This document shows, piece by piece, positions 1 to 9,475 of a DNA stretch of 64,000 bases. Origin of the DNA: Winogradskyella litoriviva. GTDB lineage: Bacteria > Bacteroidota > Bacteroidia > Flavobacteriales > Flavobacteriaceae. Position 1 is the stretch's first letter, and the number at the start of each line of letters is the position of its first letter. The position numbers and the translations under genes are program-made. The stretch is from NCBI RefSeq assembly GCF_013249065.1, contig NZ_JABRWQ010000002.1, forward strand, positions 186,001 through 250,000, given 5' to 3'. The notes under the pieces were generated by a model, which worked only from the letters and a program-made list of their open reading frames with translations, did no database searches and was not told the origin of the DNA.

Positions 1-329
1 GATAAAGTTGCTACAGGACTTACAAATTTTGAAACCTTAAGGGTTCTAATATCAGATTCAATATTTTTTCCGTTTAAATATACTTCAGCAAATCCCACTT
101 CTATATTAAACTTAAATGTAATAGTGATTTCCCCTAACCTATTTATTAATTCTTCTTGTTTAAAAAAATCTTCGCCAATAAGTTCATTCTTTAATGCAAA
201 ATACGTTACAGCTCTATACATTGCACCTGTATCTACATATATATAGTTAAGGTTATTTGCTAGTTGCTTAGCTATTGTGCTTTTTCCTGTGGAAGAAAAT
301 CCATCTATGGCAATTACAATTTTTTTCAT
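1..329 (-). CDS. cmk: Cytidylate kinase, N-terminal part (runs off the window)
   Basis: Phosphorylates CMP and dCMP with ATP in pyrimidine nucleotide recycling; cytoplasmic. About 109 residues are visible, starting at an ATG complementary to 327-329. The first residues form a P-loop (AIDGFSSTGKST), followed by the DTGAMYRAVTY motif typical of bacterial CMP kinases. The C-terminal half lies outside the window. The start codon is 30 bases after the porQ stop on the same strand, and porQ-cmk adjacency is common in Bacteroidota, so the two are probably co-transcribed. Family assignment is firm; the rest of the gene cannot be judged here. Confidence 0.93.
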   Translation of the reverse strand, partial: MKKIVIAIDGFSSTGKSTIAKQLANNLNYIYVDTGAMYRAVTYFALKNELIGEDFFKQEELINRLGEITITFKFNIEVGFAEVYLNGKNIESDIRTLKVSKFVSPVATL

Positions 330-359
330 TCTTATGCTGAATTTATTTCAGTAATTAAT

Positions 360-1379
360 TTATTGCAAATCTATTTGAAGTCCTAAGAAACTTGTATTTG
401 AAGCTCCAGAATATCTTGCATGAGTATAACTAAATCGCAGTTTATTTAGTTTTATTCCTACACCAAACGACAAACCAGAAAAATTTCTTTGGTCAACAAT
501 TCTTAATTCTTCTGCTCTTCTAAAGTTATAGCCTACACGCAAATTAAAACCACCTTCTGGAAACAATTCTGCTCCTAAAATTAAATGACGTAATCCTTTA
601 CTAAAAAAACTAACTTTTTCTTCTGTTTGGTTACCATCTAAATCTGTTGTTGTTCTTGCAGGATTTGCCACTGAAATTGGCCACTTCTGTAAATTTTCTA
701 AAGTTAAATGCCAACGCAATGGCATATTTTCTAAAGTTTGTGACATACCAAAATTAATTTCGAAAGGTAAAGGCTCATGTTGCCCTGCGTATGTAGAAAA
801 TTGAGTTCCAAAGTTTCTAATGGTTAATGCGGCATGAAAATCTAATTTTTCGTTAATATACATTACACCAAAATCTAAAGCGCCACCTACAGAATTATAT
901 TGCTCTAGTAAGGATGTTATAAACTTTGCATTTGCACCAACGTAAAAATCGGTATATGGAATTTGATAATTATAACCTAAAGATATGGCAGTTTCATTAC
1001 CATTAAATGTTCCGGTTGAGTTTCCATTAAGGTCATAACCATCAAAAGAACCGTAATTAACGTAAGTAACACCAAAATGAAAGGTTTGTACATGCCTATC
1101 CCAAGTGTACGCATATGCTGCTGTACCATAACTAATTCCTCCTAAATAACTCGAGTAATTTACGGCGAGTTGATTATTCATTTGGTAATTTATTGAAGCC
1201 GGATTATATAAGGCCTCAGTAACATCATGGTCAAAATTAGTGATGATTTTTCCACCTAAAGCGGCTTGTCTAGGTGATGATACCAAATTAAGAAATTGAT
1301 ATGTAGATTCTCCACCTAATTGCGCAAACACAGGTAATGCCAAAAGCATAATACATAAGGTGGAAATCCTTTTTATCAT
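360..1379 (-). CDS. porQ: Type IX secretion system protein PorQ
   Basis: 339 residues with a signal peptide ending near ALPVFAQ (about residue 20), then the STYQFLNLVSSPRQAALGG start that is characteristic of PorQ. The remainder is a run of amphipathic beta strands ending in an aromatic-rich C-terminus, as expected of a 14-strand outer-membrane barrel of the PorV/PorQ family. PorQ is required for type IX secretion in Porphyromonas, though its exact job is less clear than that of PorV. Length fits the family. It sits between a LysM protein gene and cmk on the minus strand. Together with gldF and gldG later in the window it points to a gliding, T9SS-bearing flavobacterium. Confidence 0.88.
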   Translation of the reverse strand: MIKRISTLCIMLLALPVFAQLGGESTYQFLNLVSSPRQAALGGKIITNFDHDVTEALYNPASINYQMNNQLAVNYSSYLGGISYGTAAYAYTWDRHVQTFHFGVTYVNYGSFDGYDLNGNSTGTFNGNETAISLGYNYQIPYTDFYVGANAKFITSLLEQYNSVGGALDFGVMYINEKLDFHAALTIRNFGTQFSTYAGQHEPLPFEINFGMSQTLENMPLRWHLTLENLQKWPISVANPARTTTDLDGNQTEEKVSFFSKGLRHLILGAELFPEGGFNLRVGYNFRRAEELRIVDQRNFSGLSFGVGIKLNKLRFSYTHARYSGASNTSFLGLQIDLQ

Positions 1380-1452
1380 AAACGATGCAAAATAACTAAA
1401 TCTATCTTAAAACGCAGATATGATTTCTTTATTTTTTGATTCGAAAAATATT

Positions 1453-2226
1453 CTATTGTAGCTGTAATTTCTGGCCTACAGTTATGAGATTACTTGTTAA
1501 TCCATTTAAACGTTTTATCTCTTCAACGGTTGTGCCATTGTTTAGTGCTATTCGGTATAAATTATCACCATCTTTAACAATATAAACCGATAGATTATTT
1601 TCTTCAAATGAAGAAGTGTCAGATTCTACAATTCTCAATTTTTGACCAATAGTAATTACATTAGAACTTAGATTATTAATTCTTTTTAATTCACTAACGC
1701 TTAAATTAAATTGATTCGCTAAACTAAACAATGTATTTCCTCTTTCTACAATATAATATTCTGAATAATTTGTTTCGGAGTAGGTATTGCTTGTGTTAGA
1801 AACTGAATGTGTTACTGCATCAAAATTATTAACTCTAAGTCTTTGTCCTTTGTTAATAAGCGTTGTTTCGAGATTATTCGCCTTTTTTAATTCGGTTAAT
1901 GACACATTATATTTCTTAGACACGTCTAATAAAGTCTCACCTTCTTTTACGATATAAAAATCGGAATCTGAAACATAGCTAACATCACCATTATAAGAAT
2001 GATTATGTTTGTTTGAATCGTCAGCAGTATGTGTTGTTTCCGATGAAATTTTAACAACTTTATCCTTTGGGTTTACCAATTTAACTTCACCTGTTGCGAC
2101 ATTTAATTTAGCCGGTTTTCCATCCAAAAAAACATCTTTATATTCTACGGTTTCTTGCGCAATTGCAGAAAAACATGTTAATCCGAGGGCAAAAATGGAT
2201 ATAATTAATCTATAACTTCTTTGCAT
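1453..2226 (-). CDS. Secreted protein with three LysM domains
   Basis: 257 residues: signal peptide (about 1-24, ending SAIAQ), a short linker region, then three LysM modules at about 90-132, 157-199 and 213-256. Each carries the pattern YIV-x-GD/NTL...L...NNL...I-x-GQ-x-L. LysM modules bind N-acetylglucosamine-containing glycans, so the protein is probably periplasmic and peptidoglycan-bound. No catalytic domain (M23, NlpC/P60, amidase) is present. Its start codon lies inside the last codons of lon (17-base overlap), suggesting translational coupling, and porQ follows 73 bases later. Specific function unknown. Confidence 0.85.
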   Translation of the reverse strand: MQRSYRLIISIFALGLTCFSAIAQETVEYKDVFLDGKPAKLNVATGEVKLVNPKDKVVKISSETTHTADDSNKHNHSYNGDVSYVSDSDFYIVKEGETLLDVSKKYNVSLTELKKANNLETTLINKGQRLRVNNFDAVTHSVSNTSNTYSETNYSEYYIVERGNTLFSLANQFNLSVSELKRINNLSSNVITIGQKLRIVESDTSSFEENNLSVYIVKDGDNLYRIALNNGTTVEEIKRLNGLTSNLITVGQKLQLQ

Positions 2227-4663
2227 TTTTTACTTTTTGCTTAGTAAGAGCAAGTTTTAAAACATCGCTCATATCTGTTACATAATGAAAGGTTAAACCT
2301 TTTAGATATTCAGGTTTTATTTCTTCAATATCTCTTCTATTATCTTCGCAGAGTAAAATTTCTTTAATACGAGCGCGCTTTGCTGCTAATATTTTTTCTT
2401 TTATACCACCTACTGGTAATACTTTACCTCGTAAAGTAATTTCACCTGTCATGGCTAAGCTCTTTTTAACTTTGCGTTGTGTAAACAAAGATACTAAAGA
2501 TGTTAACATGGTAACACCTGCACTTGGTCCATCTTTTGGAGTTGCACCTTCTGGCACGTGAATATGAACGTTATATTTATGAAATATTTCTGGGTTAATA
2601 CCAAATTCATCTGCATTAGCCTTAATATACTCCATGGCAATAGTGGCAGATTCTCTCATTACTTTACCTAAATTACCTGTAATTGACAAAGTACCTTTTC
2701 CTTTAGATAAGATAGACTCAATAAACAGAATATCACCTCCTACACTAGTCCAAGCTAAACCAGTTACAACACCTGCAACATCATTGTTTTCGTATTTATC
2801 GCGTTCTAGTCTTGGGCTTCCTAAAATTTCAATAATATCGTCATTGCTAATTTTAATATTGTATTCTTCTTCCATTGCAATATTCTTGGCAGCATAGCGC
2901 ACCATTTTTGCAATTTGTTTTTCTAAACCTCTTACACCAGACTCGCGTGTGTAACCTTCAACTATTTTTTCTAATTGAGGTTTCGCAATTTTTAATGCTT
3001 TATCATCTAAACCATGTTCTTTTAATTGCTTAGGTAATAAGTGTCTTTTTGCAATTTCTACTTTTTCTTCTATTGTATAGCCTGTTACATTAATAATTTC
3101 CATACGATCTCTCAAAGCAGGCTGAATAGTATTTAAACTATTAGATGTTGCAATAAACATTACTTTAGATAAATCATATCCCATTTCTAGGAAATTATCG
3201 TAAAATTCATTGTTTTGCTCAGGATCTAACACTTCTAACATTGCAGAAGATGGATCACCTTGGTGACCTGCAGATAGCTTGTCTATTTCATCTAAAACAA
3301 AAACAGGATTTGATGTCTGAGCCTTCTTTAAACTCTGTATTATACGTCCTGGCATTGCACCAATATATGTTTTTCTGTGACCTCTAATTTCAGCTTCATC
3401 GCGTAAGCCACCTAAAGAGATACGCACATATTCTCTACCTAAAGCCTCTGCAATAGATTTTCCTAAAGAGGTTTTACCAACACCTGGAGGTCCATACAAA
3501 CAAAGAATCGGCGACTTCATGTCGTTTCTAAGTTTTAAAACCGCTAAATACTCTATAATTCTTTTCTTTACATCTTCTAAACCAAAATGGTCACGGTCTA
3601 AAATTTTCTGAGCACGCTTAAGATCAAACTTATCTTTACTAAACTCATTCCATGGTAAATCTAAAAATAAATCTAAATAATTACGCTGAATAGAATACTC
3701 GGCAACCTGAGGATTCATACGTTGCATTTTGGCCAATTCCTTTTCAAAATGTTCTTTAACTTTCTTATCCCATTTCTTTTCTTTGGCACGTGCTTTCATA
3801 TCTTCAATCTCCTCTCCAGAAGATACACCTCCACCCAATTCTTCTTGAATGGTTTTCATTTGTTGGTGTAAGAAATACTCGCGCTGTTGCTGATTCATAT
3901 CACTTTGAACCTTACTCTGAATATCATTTTTAAGCTCTAGTTTTTGGAATTCTAGATTCATAAACTTCAAAGTTTGAAGCGCTCGTTCTTTTAAATCATT
4001 AATCTTTAATAATTCTTGCTTCTCCTCTACTGTAAGATTCATGTTAGAAGACACAAAATTCACCAAAAACGAATCACTTTCAATATTCTTTATAGCAAAA
4101 CTTGCTTCAGATGGAATGTTTGGACTTTCTTTTATAATATCTAAAGACAAATCTTTTATAGCTTCTATAATAGCCCTAAATTCTTCATTCTCTGCCGCAG
4201 GTTTTGCCTCAGGAATATCAGAAATTGTTGCCGTTAAATAAGGTTTTTCTGCAATGACCTGATTAATAGCAAAGCGTTTTTTACCTTGAATTATAACAGT
4301 AGTGTTACCATCTGGCATTTTAAGCACTTTTAATATTCTCGCAACAGTACCCGTTTTGTATATATCCTTTGCAGTTGGGTTTTCTACTTTTTCATCTTTT
4401 TGAGAAACTACACCAATAACTTTTCCGCCTTTGTTGGCATCATTGATTAGTTTAATAGAAGCATCTCGTCCTGCAGTAATAGGAATTACAACACCAGGAA
4501 ATAAAACCGTATTTCTTAAAGGCAAAATCGGTAAAGATTCTGGTAAAGATTCGTTATTAATTAATTCTTCATCTTCAGGTGTCATTAATGGAATTAATTC
4601 TGAATTCTCATCGAAATCCTGAAATGACAGATTGTCTAGATTTAAAAATTTGGATTTTTTCAT
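2210..4663 (-). CDS. lon: ATP-dependent protease Lon (La)
   Basis: 817 residues, standard LonA length. The N-terminal substrate-binding domain begins around residue 44 ([14 protein letters not shown]). A coiled-coil region follows (about 235-315), then an AAA+ module with Walker [10 protein letters not shown] at 391-399. The C-terminal Ser-Lys protease domain has the catalytic serine in DGPSAG (S714) and lysine in GGIKEKI (K757). It degrades misfolded and regulatory proteins in the cytoplasm. The C-terminus overlaps the LysM gene by 17 bases. A flavobacterial-type promoter lies about 100 bases upstream (4767-4795). Confidence 0.98.
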   Translation of the reverse strand: MKKSKFLNLDNLSFQDFDENSELIPLMTPEDEELINNESLPESLPILPLRNTVLFPGVVIPITAGRDASIKLINDANKGGKVIGVVSQKDEKVENPTAKDIYKTGTVARILKVLKMPDGNTTVIIQGKKRFAINQVIAEKPYLTATISDIPEAKPAAENEEFRAIIEAIKDLSLDIIKESPNIPSEASFAIKNIESDSFLVNFVSSNMNLTVEEKQELLKINDLKERALQTLKFMNLEFQKLELKNDIQSKVQSDMNQQQREYFLHQQMKTIQEELGGGVSSGEEIEDMKARAKEKKWDKKVKEHFEKELAKMQRMNPQVAEYSIQRNYLDLFLDLPWNEFSKDKFDLKRAQKILDRDHFGLEDVKKRIIEYLAVLKLRNDMKSPILCLYGPPGVGKTSLGKSIAEALGREYVRISLGGLRDEAEIRGHRKTYIGAMPGRIIQSLKKAQTSNPVFVLDEIDKLSAGHQGDPSSAMLEVLDPEQNNEFYDNFLEMGYDLSKVMFIATSNSLNTIQPALRDRMEIINVTGYTIEEKVEIAKRHLLPKQLKEHGLDDKALKIAKPQLEKIVEGYTRESGVRGLEKQIAKMVRYAAKNIAMEEEYNIKISNDDIIEILGSPRLERDKYENNDVAGVVTGLAWTSVGGDILFIESILSKGKGTLSITGNLGKVMRESATIAMEYIKANADEFGINPEIFHKYNVHIHVPEGATPKDGPSAGVTMLTSLVSLFTQRKVKKSLAMTGEITLRGKVLPVGGIKEKILAAKRARIKEILLCEDNRRDIEEIKPEYLKGLTFHYVTDMSDVLKLALTKQKVKNAKKL

Positions 4664-4766
4664 ATATATTATTTAGCCATTCTGTCAGAAACACTTGCAG
4701 AACAACATTTTTTTAAATGTATTAAAATTTAACTTTATACTGAATATCAAATAGTTATAAGATATT

Positions 4767-4795
4767 CAAAGTTATTCACACTATAGTAATTTCAA
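4767..4795 (-). promoter_or_regulatory. Putative lon promoter (Bacteroidota type)
   Basis: On the minus strand a -33 TTG (4793-4795) is followed after 18 bases by TAACTTTG (4767-4774), matching the flavobacterial consensus TTG-N17-23-TAnnTTTG. It points toward lon with a leader of about 95 bases. Confidence 0.5.
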
Positions 4796-4844
4796 TTGTT
4801 ATGCCATTACCTTTATCACAGAATAAAACTTTTTTCAAATAAAC

Positions 4845-4867
4845 TGTAACACTTCAAAAAAGACGTC
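4845..4867 (+). promoter_or_regulatory. Possible ECF-type promoter for the sigma factor operon
   Basis: TGTAAC at 4845-4850 and CGTC at 4864-4867 resemble the -35 and -10 elements used by ECF sigma factors, as expected for autoregulation. The 13-base spacing is shorter than the usual 16-17, so this is tentative. A start just after it would give a short leader to the TTG start codon at 4893. Confidence 0.3.
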
Positions 4868-4892
4868 ATCTATAAGTAAAAGCAATTGTTTT

Positions 4893-5447
4893 TTGACATC
4901 AACCAATCAAAATATCGAACAGTTATTAATCCTTTGTCAATCTGGTAACCAACGTGCACAGTTGGAAATTTACAACAGATACAACAAAGCGATGTATAAC
5001 ACAGCCATAAGAATTGTTAAAGATTCTTTTAAAGCTGAGGACATTATGCAAGAGTCTTTTTTAACGGCTTTTACAAAATTGAAGTCCTTAGAAGACACCA
5101 ACATGTTTGGTGCATGGTTAAAACGTATTGTAATAAACAATAGTATTGGCTATTACAATAAAACAGTAAAACAAAATGAAGTGCCATTAGACAACGTAAT
5201 TTACAAAGTTGAAGATGATTGTGGTATTGTTGAACCAGACCAAAATAATGAGAAAGTGAAACAAATTTTAAACGTTATGAAAACTTTAAAACCTAATTAC
5301 AGTTTAAGCCTAACACTACATTTAATAGAAGGTTACGATTATGAAGAAATCTGCGAGATTATGAATATCTCTTATGCCAATTGCAGAACTTTAATATCGA
5401 GAGCAAAAGAAAGTTTAAGAAAAAAATTAGTACTAAAAGCATCTTAG
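4893..5447 (+). CDS. ECF-type RNA polymerase sigma factor
   Basis: 184 residues with sigma-70 region 2 at about 20-90 (KAEDIMQESFLTAFTKL, then FGAWLKRIVINNSI) and region 4 at about 125-180, a helix-turn-helix including YEEICEIMNISYANCRTLISRAKESLR. No other domain. The reading frame opens with TTG; the first in-frame ATG is 33 codons later and would remove part of region 2, so TTG is preferred. It is followed after 7 bases by a one-TM protein and two secreted beta-repeat proteins, so it probably directs transcription of this operon in response to an envelope signal (inference). Confidence 0.88.
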   Translation: MTSTNQNIEQLLILCQSGNQRAQLEIYNRYNKAMYNTAIRIVKDSFKAEDIMQESFLTAFTKLKSLEDTNMFGAWLKRIVINNSIGYYNKTVKQNEVPLDNVIYKVEDDCGIVEPDQNNEKVKQILNVMKTLKPNYSLSLTLHLIEGYDYEEICEIMNISYANCRTLISRAKESLRKKLVLKAS

Positions 5448-5454
5448 TTTAATT

Positions 5455-6018
5455 ATGGAAAACGATAATTTAGATAGTTTATTTGATGATTTAAAGGGTC
5501 AATTTGATATTGTAACACCTCAAACCAATCATGAACAGCGATTTTTAGATAAATTAAAATCTAATGATATAGCTTTAACAGAAGTTAAAAAATCTTCTGG
5601 TTTTAACTGGAAACCTTTTTTAGCCATTGCAGCTTCCATAATTATATGTTTAGGTCTTTTTACCACGTTACAGAATCAACCTGAAGATTTAGATTTAGCA
5701 AGTGTATCTCCAGAAATGTCTGAAACACAAGACTTTTTTACAGTTACGATTGAAAACGAATTAAAAAAACTAAACAAAGAACGCTCACCTTTAACTGAGC
5801 AGATTATTAGTGATGCTTTAGCACAAATTAAACTTTTAGAAAACGATTATCAAAAATTAAAAACAGATTTAACCGAAAGCGGAAAAAACCAACGTGTTAT
5901 ATATGCGATGATTTCTAACTTTCAAAACCGAATAGATATTTTAAATACTGTGTTAGAACAGATTGAAGTAATTAAAGAACTTAAAACAAATACAAATGAA
6001 CCTAAAAATACATTATAA
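5455..6018 (+). CDS. Probable anti-sigma factor, single-pass membrane protein
   Basis: 187 residues: a cytoplasmic N-terminal segment (1-53), one membrane helix (about 55-72, PFLAIAASIIICLGLFTTL) and an external part rich in coiled-coil-forming Leu/Lys/Glu (about 105-180). The position directly behind an ECF sigma gene and the topology fit an anti-sigma factor. No HxxxCxxC zinc motif is visible, so it is not a classical ZAS protein and I cannot name the family. The C-terminus overlaps the next gene by 23 bases, suggesting coupled translation. Confidence 0.65.
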   Translation: MENDNLDSLFDDLKGQFDIVTPQTNHEQRFLDKLKSNDIALTEVKKSSGFNWKPFLAIAASIIICLGLFTTLQNQPEDLDLASVSPEMSETQDFFTVTIENELKKLNKERSPLTEQIISDALAQIKLLENDYQKLKTDLTESGKNQRVIYAMISNFQNRIDILNTVLEQIEVIKELKTNTNEPKNTL

Positions 6019-7084
6019 AATTGCCTTTTTACTTTTACTCTTACCGAGTATTGTATTAGGAAATTCTTTTGAAGACCTCAAGAAATCTTCGAAAGAACGT
6101 AGCATAAAAAAGACTTTTAACGTCTCTTCTAATGCCACACTAAAAGTGGATAATAGTTTTGGAAGTGTAGATGTTATTACATGGGAAGAAAATCGCATTG
6201 ATTTTGATATTCTTATTAAAGTTACAGGTAATAATACCGAAAAAGTAGAAGAAAAACTAAAAGGAATTAATATAGAATTTTCCTCTAGTAACGACATGGT
6301 CTCTGCCATAACAAACATTAGTAAAAACAAAAGCAGTTGGTGGAATTGGGGAAAAAACATGAGCCTTCAGATAGAGATTAACTACGTTATTAAAATGCCT
6401 ATTTCTGGCAATGTTGATTTATCTCAAGATTACGGCTCTATAAACTTAGACCGTTTAAATGGTGCTAGTAAAATTAGTTGCGATTATGGGAAAATAACCA
6501 CTAAAGAACTCATGTCTACTAATAACGATATTAGATTTGACTATAGTTCTAACTGTTATTTTGAATATATTAAAGGAGGGAAAATCACAGCAGATTACAG
6601 TGGATTTACTGTAGCAAAAACAAAAGATTTAATGATAAAAGCAGACTACACAAAATCTATTGTAGAAGTTGCTGAGCATGTAACATACAATTGCGATTAT
6701 GGATCTTTAAAGGTAGATAACGTAAACAATTTTGAAGGCAAAGGCGATTACCTAACTTTAAGATTAGGCAATGTTTATAAAAATGTAAGACTAAATGCTA
6801 GTTATGGCTCTATAAAAATTGATCGTATGGCTTCTAAAGCTGGCAATATAGATATTACTGCAGATTTTACAGGCATTACCATTGGGCATGATGCAGACTA
6901 TAAATTCAATTTTAATATAGATTTAGAATATGCATCTTTAAGAGAATCTGATGGTTTTAATTTTACCAATAAAGAAGTAGATCATACAGAGAAAAAATAC
7001 AGCGGATACTATGGCACTAATAATTCTAACAACCTTGTGAAAATAAATTCTGACTATGGAAGTGTCACTTTTAAAAAGAATTAA
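5996..7084 (+). CDS. Secreted beta-strand repeat protein, DUF4097-like
   Basis: 362 residues with a signal peptide (about 1-23, ending IVLGNS). The mature part consists of repeated short strands of the type NSFGSVDVITW, DYGSINLDRL, DYGKITTKEL, ASYGSIKIDRM and SDYGSVTF, which are the hallmark of DUF4097/adhesin-like right-handed beta-helix proteins. Likely periplasmic or surface exposed. It overlaps the anti-sigma-like gene and precedes a related repeat protein. Function unknown; ECF/anti-sigma/DUF4097/DUF2807 runs recur in Bacteroidota, which suggests an envelope-stress module (inference). Confidence 0.75.
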   Translation: MNLKIHYKIAFLLLLLPSIVLGNSFEDLKKSSKERSIKKTFNVSSNATLKVDNSFGSVDVITWEENRIDFDILIKVTGNNTEKVEEKLKGINIEFSSSNDMVSAITNISKNKSSWWNWGKNMSLQIEINYVIKMPISGNVDLSQDYGSINLDRLNGASKISCDYGKITTKELMSTNNDIRFDYSSNCYFEYIKGGKITADYSGFTVAKTKDLMIKADYTKSIVEVAEHVTYNCDYGSLKVDNVNNFEGKGDYLTLRLGNVYKNVRLNASYGSIKIDRMASKAGNIDITADFTGITIGHDADYKFNFNIDLEYASLRESDGFNFTNKEVDHTEKKYSGYYGTNNSNNLVKINSDYGSVTFKKN

Positions 7085-7134
7085 ATTTAGTTAAAAATAT
7101 CATCAATTATAAATCAATCTAAAAACGAACAATT

Positions 7135-7860
7135 ATGAAACTATTACAATCAATCACAGTTATTGCCATATTATTAAGCACAAGTTTATCTCATGCACAA
7201 TGGGGAAAATGGAAAAAAATTAAAGGTAGCGGAAACATTACTACAGAAACATTTTCTACCTCATCTTATGATGGCGTAAAAACTGCTGGATCTATGGACT
7301 TTAATTTAGTACCAGGCAAAGAAGGCAACATAACCGTTAAAGGTGATGAAAACCTTATGGAATATATTGTTGTAGAAGTTAAAAACAACACTTTATCTGT
7401 ACGAGTTAAAGATGGCTATAATCTAAAGCCAAGCAAAACTATAATTGTTACTATACCTTATAAATCTATAAATTCTGTTTCTCTAGCAGGTTCTGGAGAT
7501 GTTAAAAATTCAGGTACCATTAAAGCCGATAAATTTAAGGTATCTTTAGCAGGTTCTGGAGATATTGAATTAAACATAGATTCTGAAGAAACAGAAAGTA
7601 ATATTGCTGGTTCTGGAGATATTAAATTAGAAGGAAGTACCACAGAATTAACGGTAAAAGTAGCAGGTTCTGGAGATTTTGAAGGTGATGATTTAGACAG
7701 CACTAATGTTACTGCTAAGGTAACAGGTTCTGGCAGTGCTGATGTGGTTTGCAATGGCGAACTAGTTGTGAGGATTACAGGATCTGGTGATGTTAACTAC
7801 TCCGGAAAACCGACAAACAAAGACACTAAAATTACAGGCTCTGGTAGCGTAAGTAACTAA
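7135..7860 (+). CDS. Head GIN domain protein (DUF2807), secreted
   Basis: 241 residues, signal peptide to about residue 22 (ending LSHAQ), then the GSGNITTETFSTSSYDGVK entry of the GIN domain. It carries seven A/TGSGD/S turns (LAGSGD twice, IAGSGD, VAGSGD, VTGSGS, ITGSGD, ITGSGS) spaced 14-30 residues apart, each a turn of a beta-helix. The underlying DNA repeats too (near-identical copies of GCAGGTTCTGGAGAT between 7485 and 7680). Last gene of the ECF operon, followed by a terminator. Probably a periplasmic or outer-membrane adhesive or scaffold protein; substrate unknown. Confidence 0.78.
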   Translation: MKLLQSITVIAILLSTSLSHAQWGKWKKIKGSGNITTETFSTSSYDGVKTAGSMDFNLVPGKEGNITVKGDENLMEYIVVEVKNNTLSVRVKDGYNLKPSKTIIVTIPYKSINSVSLAGSGDVKNSGTIKADKFKVSLAGSGDIELNIDSEETESNIAGSGDIKLEGSTTELTVKVAGSGDFEGDDLDSTNVTAKVTGSGSADVVCNGELVVRITGSGDVNYSGKPTNKDTKITGSGSVSN

Positions 7861-7874
7861 ACTGATATAAATTT

Positions 7875-7907
7875 AAAAAAAGGATGAGCTTTGCTTGTCC
7901 TTTTTTT
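7875..7907 (+). terminator. Rho-independent terminator of the ECF operon
   Basis: Inverted repeat AAAAAAAGGA (7875-7884) / TCCTTTTTTT (7898-7907) around a short GC-containing loop, directly after the GIN-domain gene and overlapping the end of the convergent gene at 7908. Its A/T tails let it act in both directions. Confidence 0.75.
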
Positions 7908-9434
7908 TTACTTAGTCCCTGTTTGAAAATCAGCTTTCCATTTTCCCCAATCATCAAGGAAGTAATTAAGTATTATTGGATTATCTAAAGTGTTTAATTT
8001 TGTTTCTGCAATTTTTATATCTTGAGGAAACACAAAGGTTTGCTCAACTTGATTTGGATTTAAATATTTTAAATCTTTTGGTAAACTTTTAATATCAATT
8101 TCCCTAATGTTATTACCATTTCTGGCAATAATAAATCCCCAATCTCCAAACGAAGGAATGTAAGTATGATAAGGCTCTACAGTTTCAAAAACAGATTTTA
8201 ATGTATTATTAATACAACTAAAAACCGTATTTGAGAAGTAAATTTCGCCAGACTGAGTTACAAAAACACCATCCTTTTTTAAGTTTCGCTTTGCCATTAA
8301 AAAAAACTGTTTGCTATATAATCTCGCAATAGCTTGGTTAGTTGGGTCTGGTAAATCTGCTATAATAATATCATACTGCTCATTATTATTAAACAAAAAT
8401 GTAAAGGCATCTTCTGCTATTAAATTCACCTTAGCATTTAATGCCGCATTTTTATTAATTTCTTTTAGATATCGATTTTCTTTTGCCAGATGAAACATAG
8501 TACTATCAATATCTACAACATCTATTTGCTGCACCTTATTATTTTTTAGCACCTCTCTACTTGCCAAATTTTCACCACCACCAAGAATTAAAACGCGCTG
8601 TGGGTTAGAATGCATTGCTAAAGGCACATGGACTAAAGACTCGTGATAACGATATTCATCAGCAGACGAAAACTGAATCACACGATTTAAGTACAACCTT
8701 ACATCATCACTATTCTTAGTCATTACAATTTTTTGGTAAGGCGTTTGTTCATTTAAAACAATAGGGCGTTTATAAATTTTCTGATCCCAGATTTCTAAAA
8801 ATCGTCCTCCAAATACTACTAATACTAATAAAACAGCAATAACAAGAAATCCATAAATACTATTTTGTTTTTTGTCTTTTAGAATTGAATAATTCAAAAT
8901 AATTCCCAATAAAATATTGACAATACCAAAAATTAAAGACGAATAATACAACCCAACAAATGGAAGAATAATAAACGGAAATATTAGTGTAGCAATTAAT
9001 CCACCAATATAATCTAGTGACAAAATATTAGACAAATTGTTTTTTATATTACTATCCTCTAAAGCAAAAGTTAATAAAGGCACTTCCATACCTGTAAGCA
9101 AACCAATTATAAAAATTATTGCCAAACAACTTATCTGTAAAACGGTTGGTGAGACATACACAAAAAGCATGTATAAAAGGGGTACTGAAATCCCACCAAT
9201 AAACCCTAAAAGATACTCAACATTAATAAAAAAAATGAGTGGTTTGTGTTTTAGAAATTTAGTTAAAAATGCGCCTATTCCCATTGAAAATAAGTAAACA
9301 CCAATAATAATTGAAAACTGTCTAACACCATCACCAAGAAAATAAGTCGCTGTAGTACTAATCAATAATTCATAGATAATAGAACATAATCCTGCAATAA
9401 ATACAGCAAAAGGAATAATGGCTTTTTTTTTCAT
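7908..9434 (-). CDS. Membrane-fused spermidine synthase-like aminopropyltransferase
   Basis: 508 residues. The N-terminal ~215 residues hold about seven membrane helices starting with FAVFIAGLCSIIYELLIS. The C-terminal domain has the spermidine synthase fold: TPYQKIV (231-237), RYHESL (262-267), the SAM-site glycine loop GGGENLASREV (285-295), VVDIDS (306-311), AEDAF (340-344) and the catalytic-loop aspartates of DLPDP (D360, D363). The glycine loop deviates from the usual GGGDG. This would transfer aminopropyl groups from decarboxylated SAM to an amine at the membrane face. SpeD, the decarboxylated-SAM supplier, is encoded 2.4 kb away, and the adjacent divergent genes are YgiB- and YgiC-like. 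True substrate unknown. Confidence 0.8.
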   Translation of the reverse strand: MKKKAIIPFAVFIAGLCSIIYELLISTTATYFLGDGVRQFSIIIGVYLFSMGIGAFLTKFLKHKPLIFFINVEYLLGFIGGISVPLLYMLFVYVSPTVLQISCLAIIFIIGLLTGMEVPLLTFALEDSNIKNNLSNILSLDYIGGLIATLIFPFIILPFVGLYYSSLIFGIVNILLGIILNYSILKDKKQNSIYGFLVIAVLLVLVVFGGRFLEIWDQKIYKRPIVLNEQTPYQKIVMTKNSDDVRLYLNRVIQFSSADEYRYHESLVHVPLAMHSNPQRVLILGGGENLASREVLKNNKVQQIDVVDIDSTMFHLAKENRYLKEINKNAALNAKVNLIAEDAFTFLFNNNEQYDIIIADLPDPTNQAIARLYSKQFFLMAKRNLKKDGVFVTQSGEIYFSNTVFSCINNTLKSVFETVEPYHTYIPSFGDWGFIIARNGNNIREIDIKSLPKDLKYLNPNQVEQTFVFPQDIKIAETKLNTLDNPIILNYFLDDWGKWKADFQTGTK

Positions 9435-9445
9435 AAAAATTTAAC

Positions 9446-9453
9446 TATGTTTG
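9446..9453 (+). promoter_or_regulatory. Putative -7 box for the YgiB/YgiC-like genes
   Basis: TATGTTTG matches the TAnnTTTG -7 consensus and lies 22 bases before the ATG at 9476 in the 41-base gap between divergent genes. No clear -33 TTG is visible. Confidence 0.4.
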
Positions 9454-9475
9454 AGGTATAAACAACAGCTCAAAG

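Noticed and set aside
2009..4622. Open frames antisense to lon and the LysM gene
   Set aside because: They lie opposite well-supported genes, have no signal, domain or start context, and reflect codon bias of the real strand.
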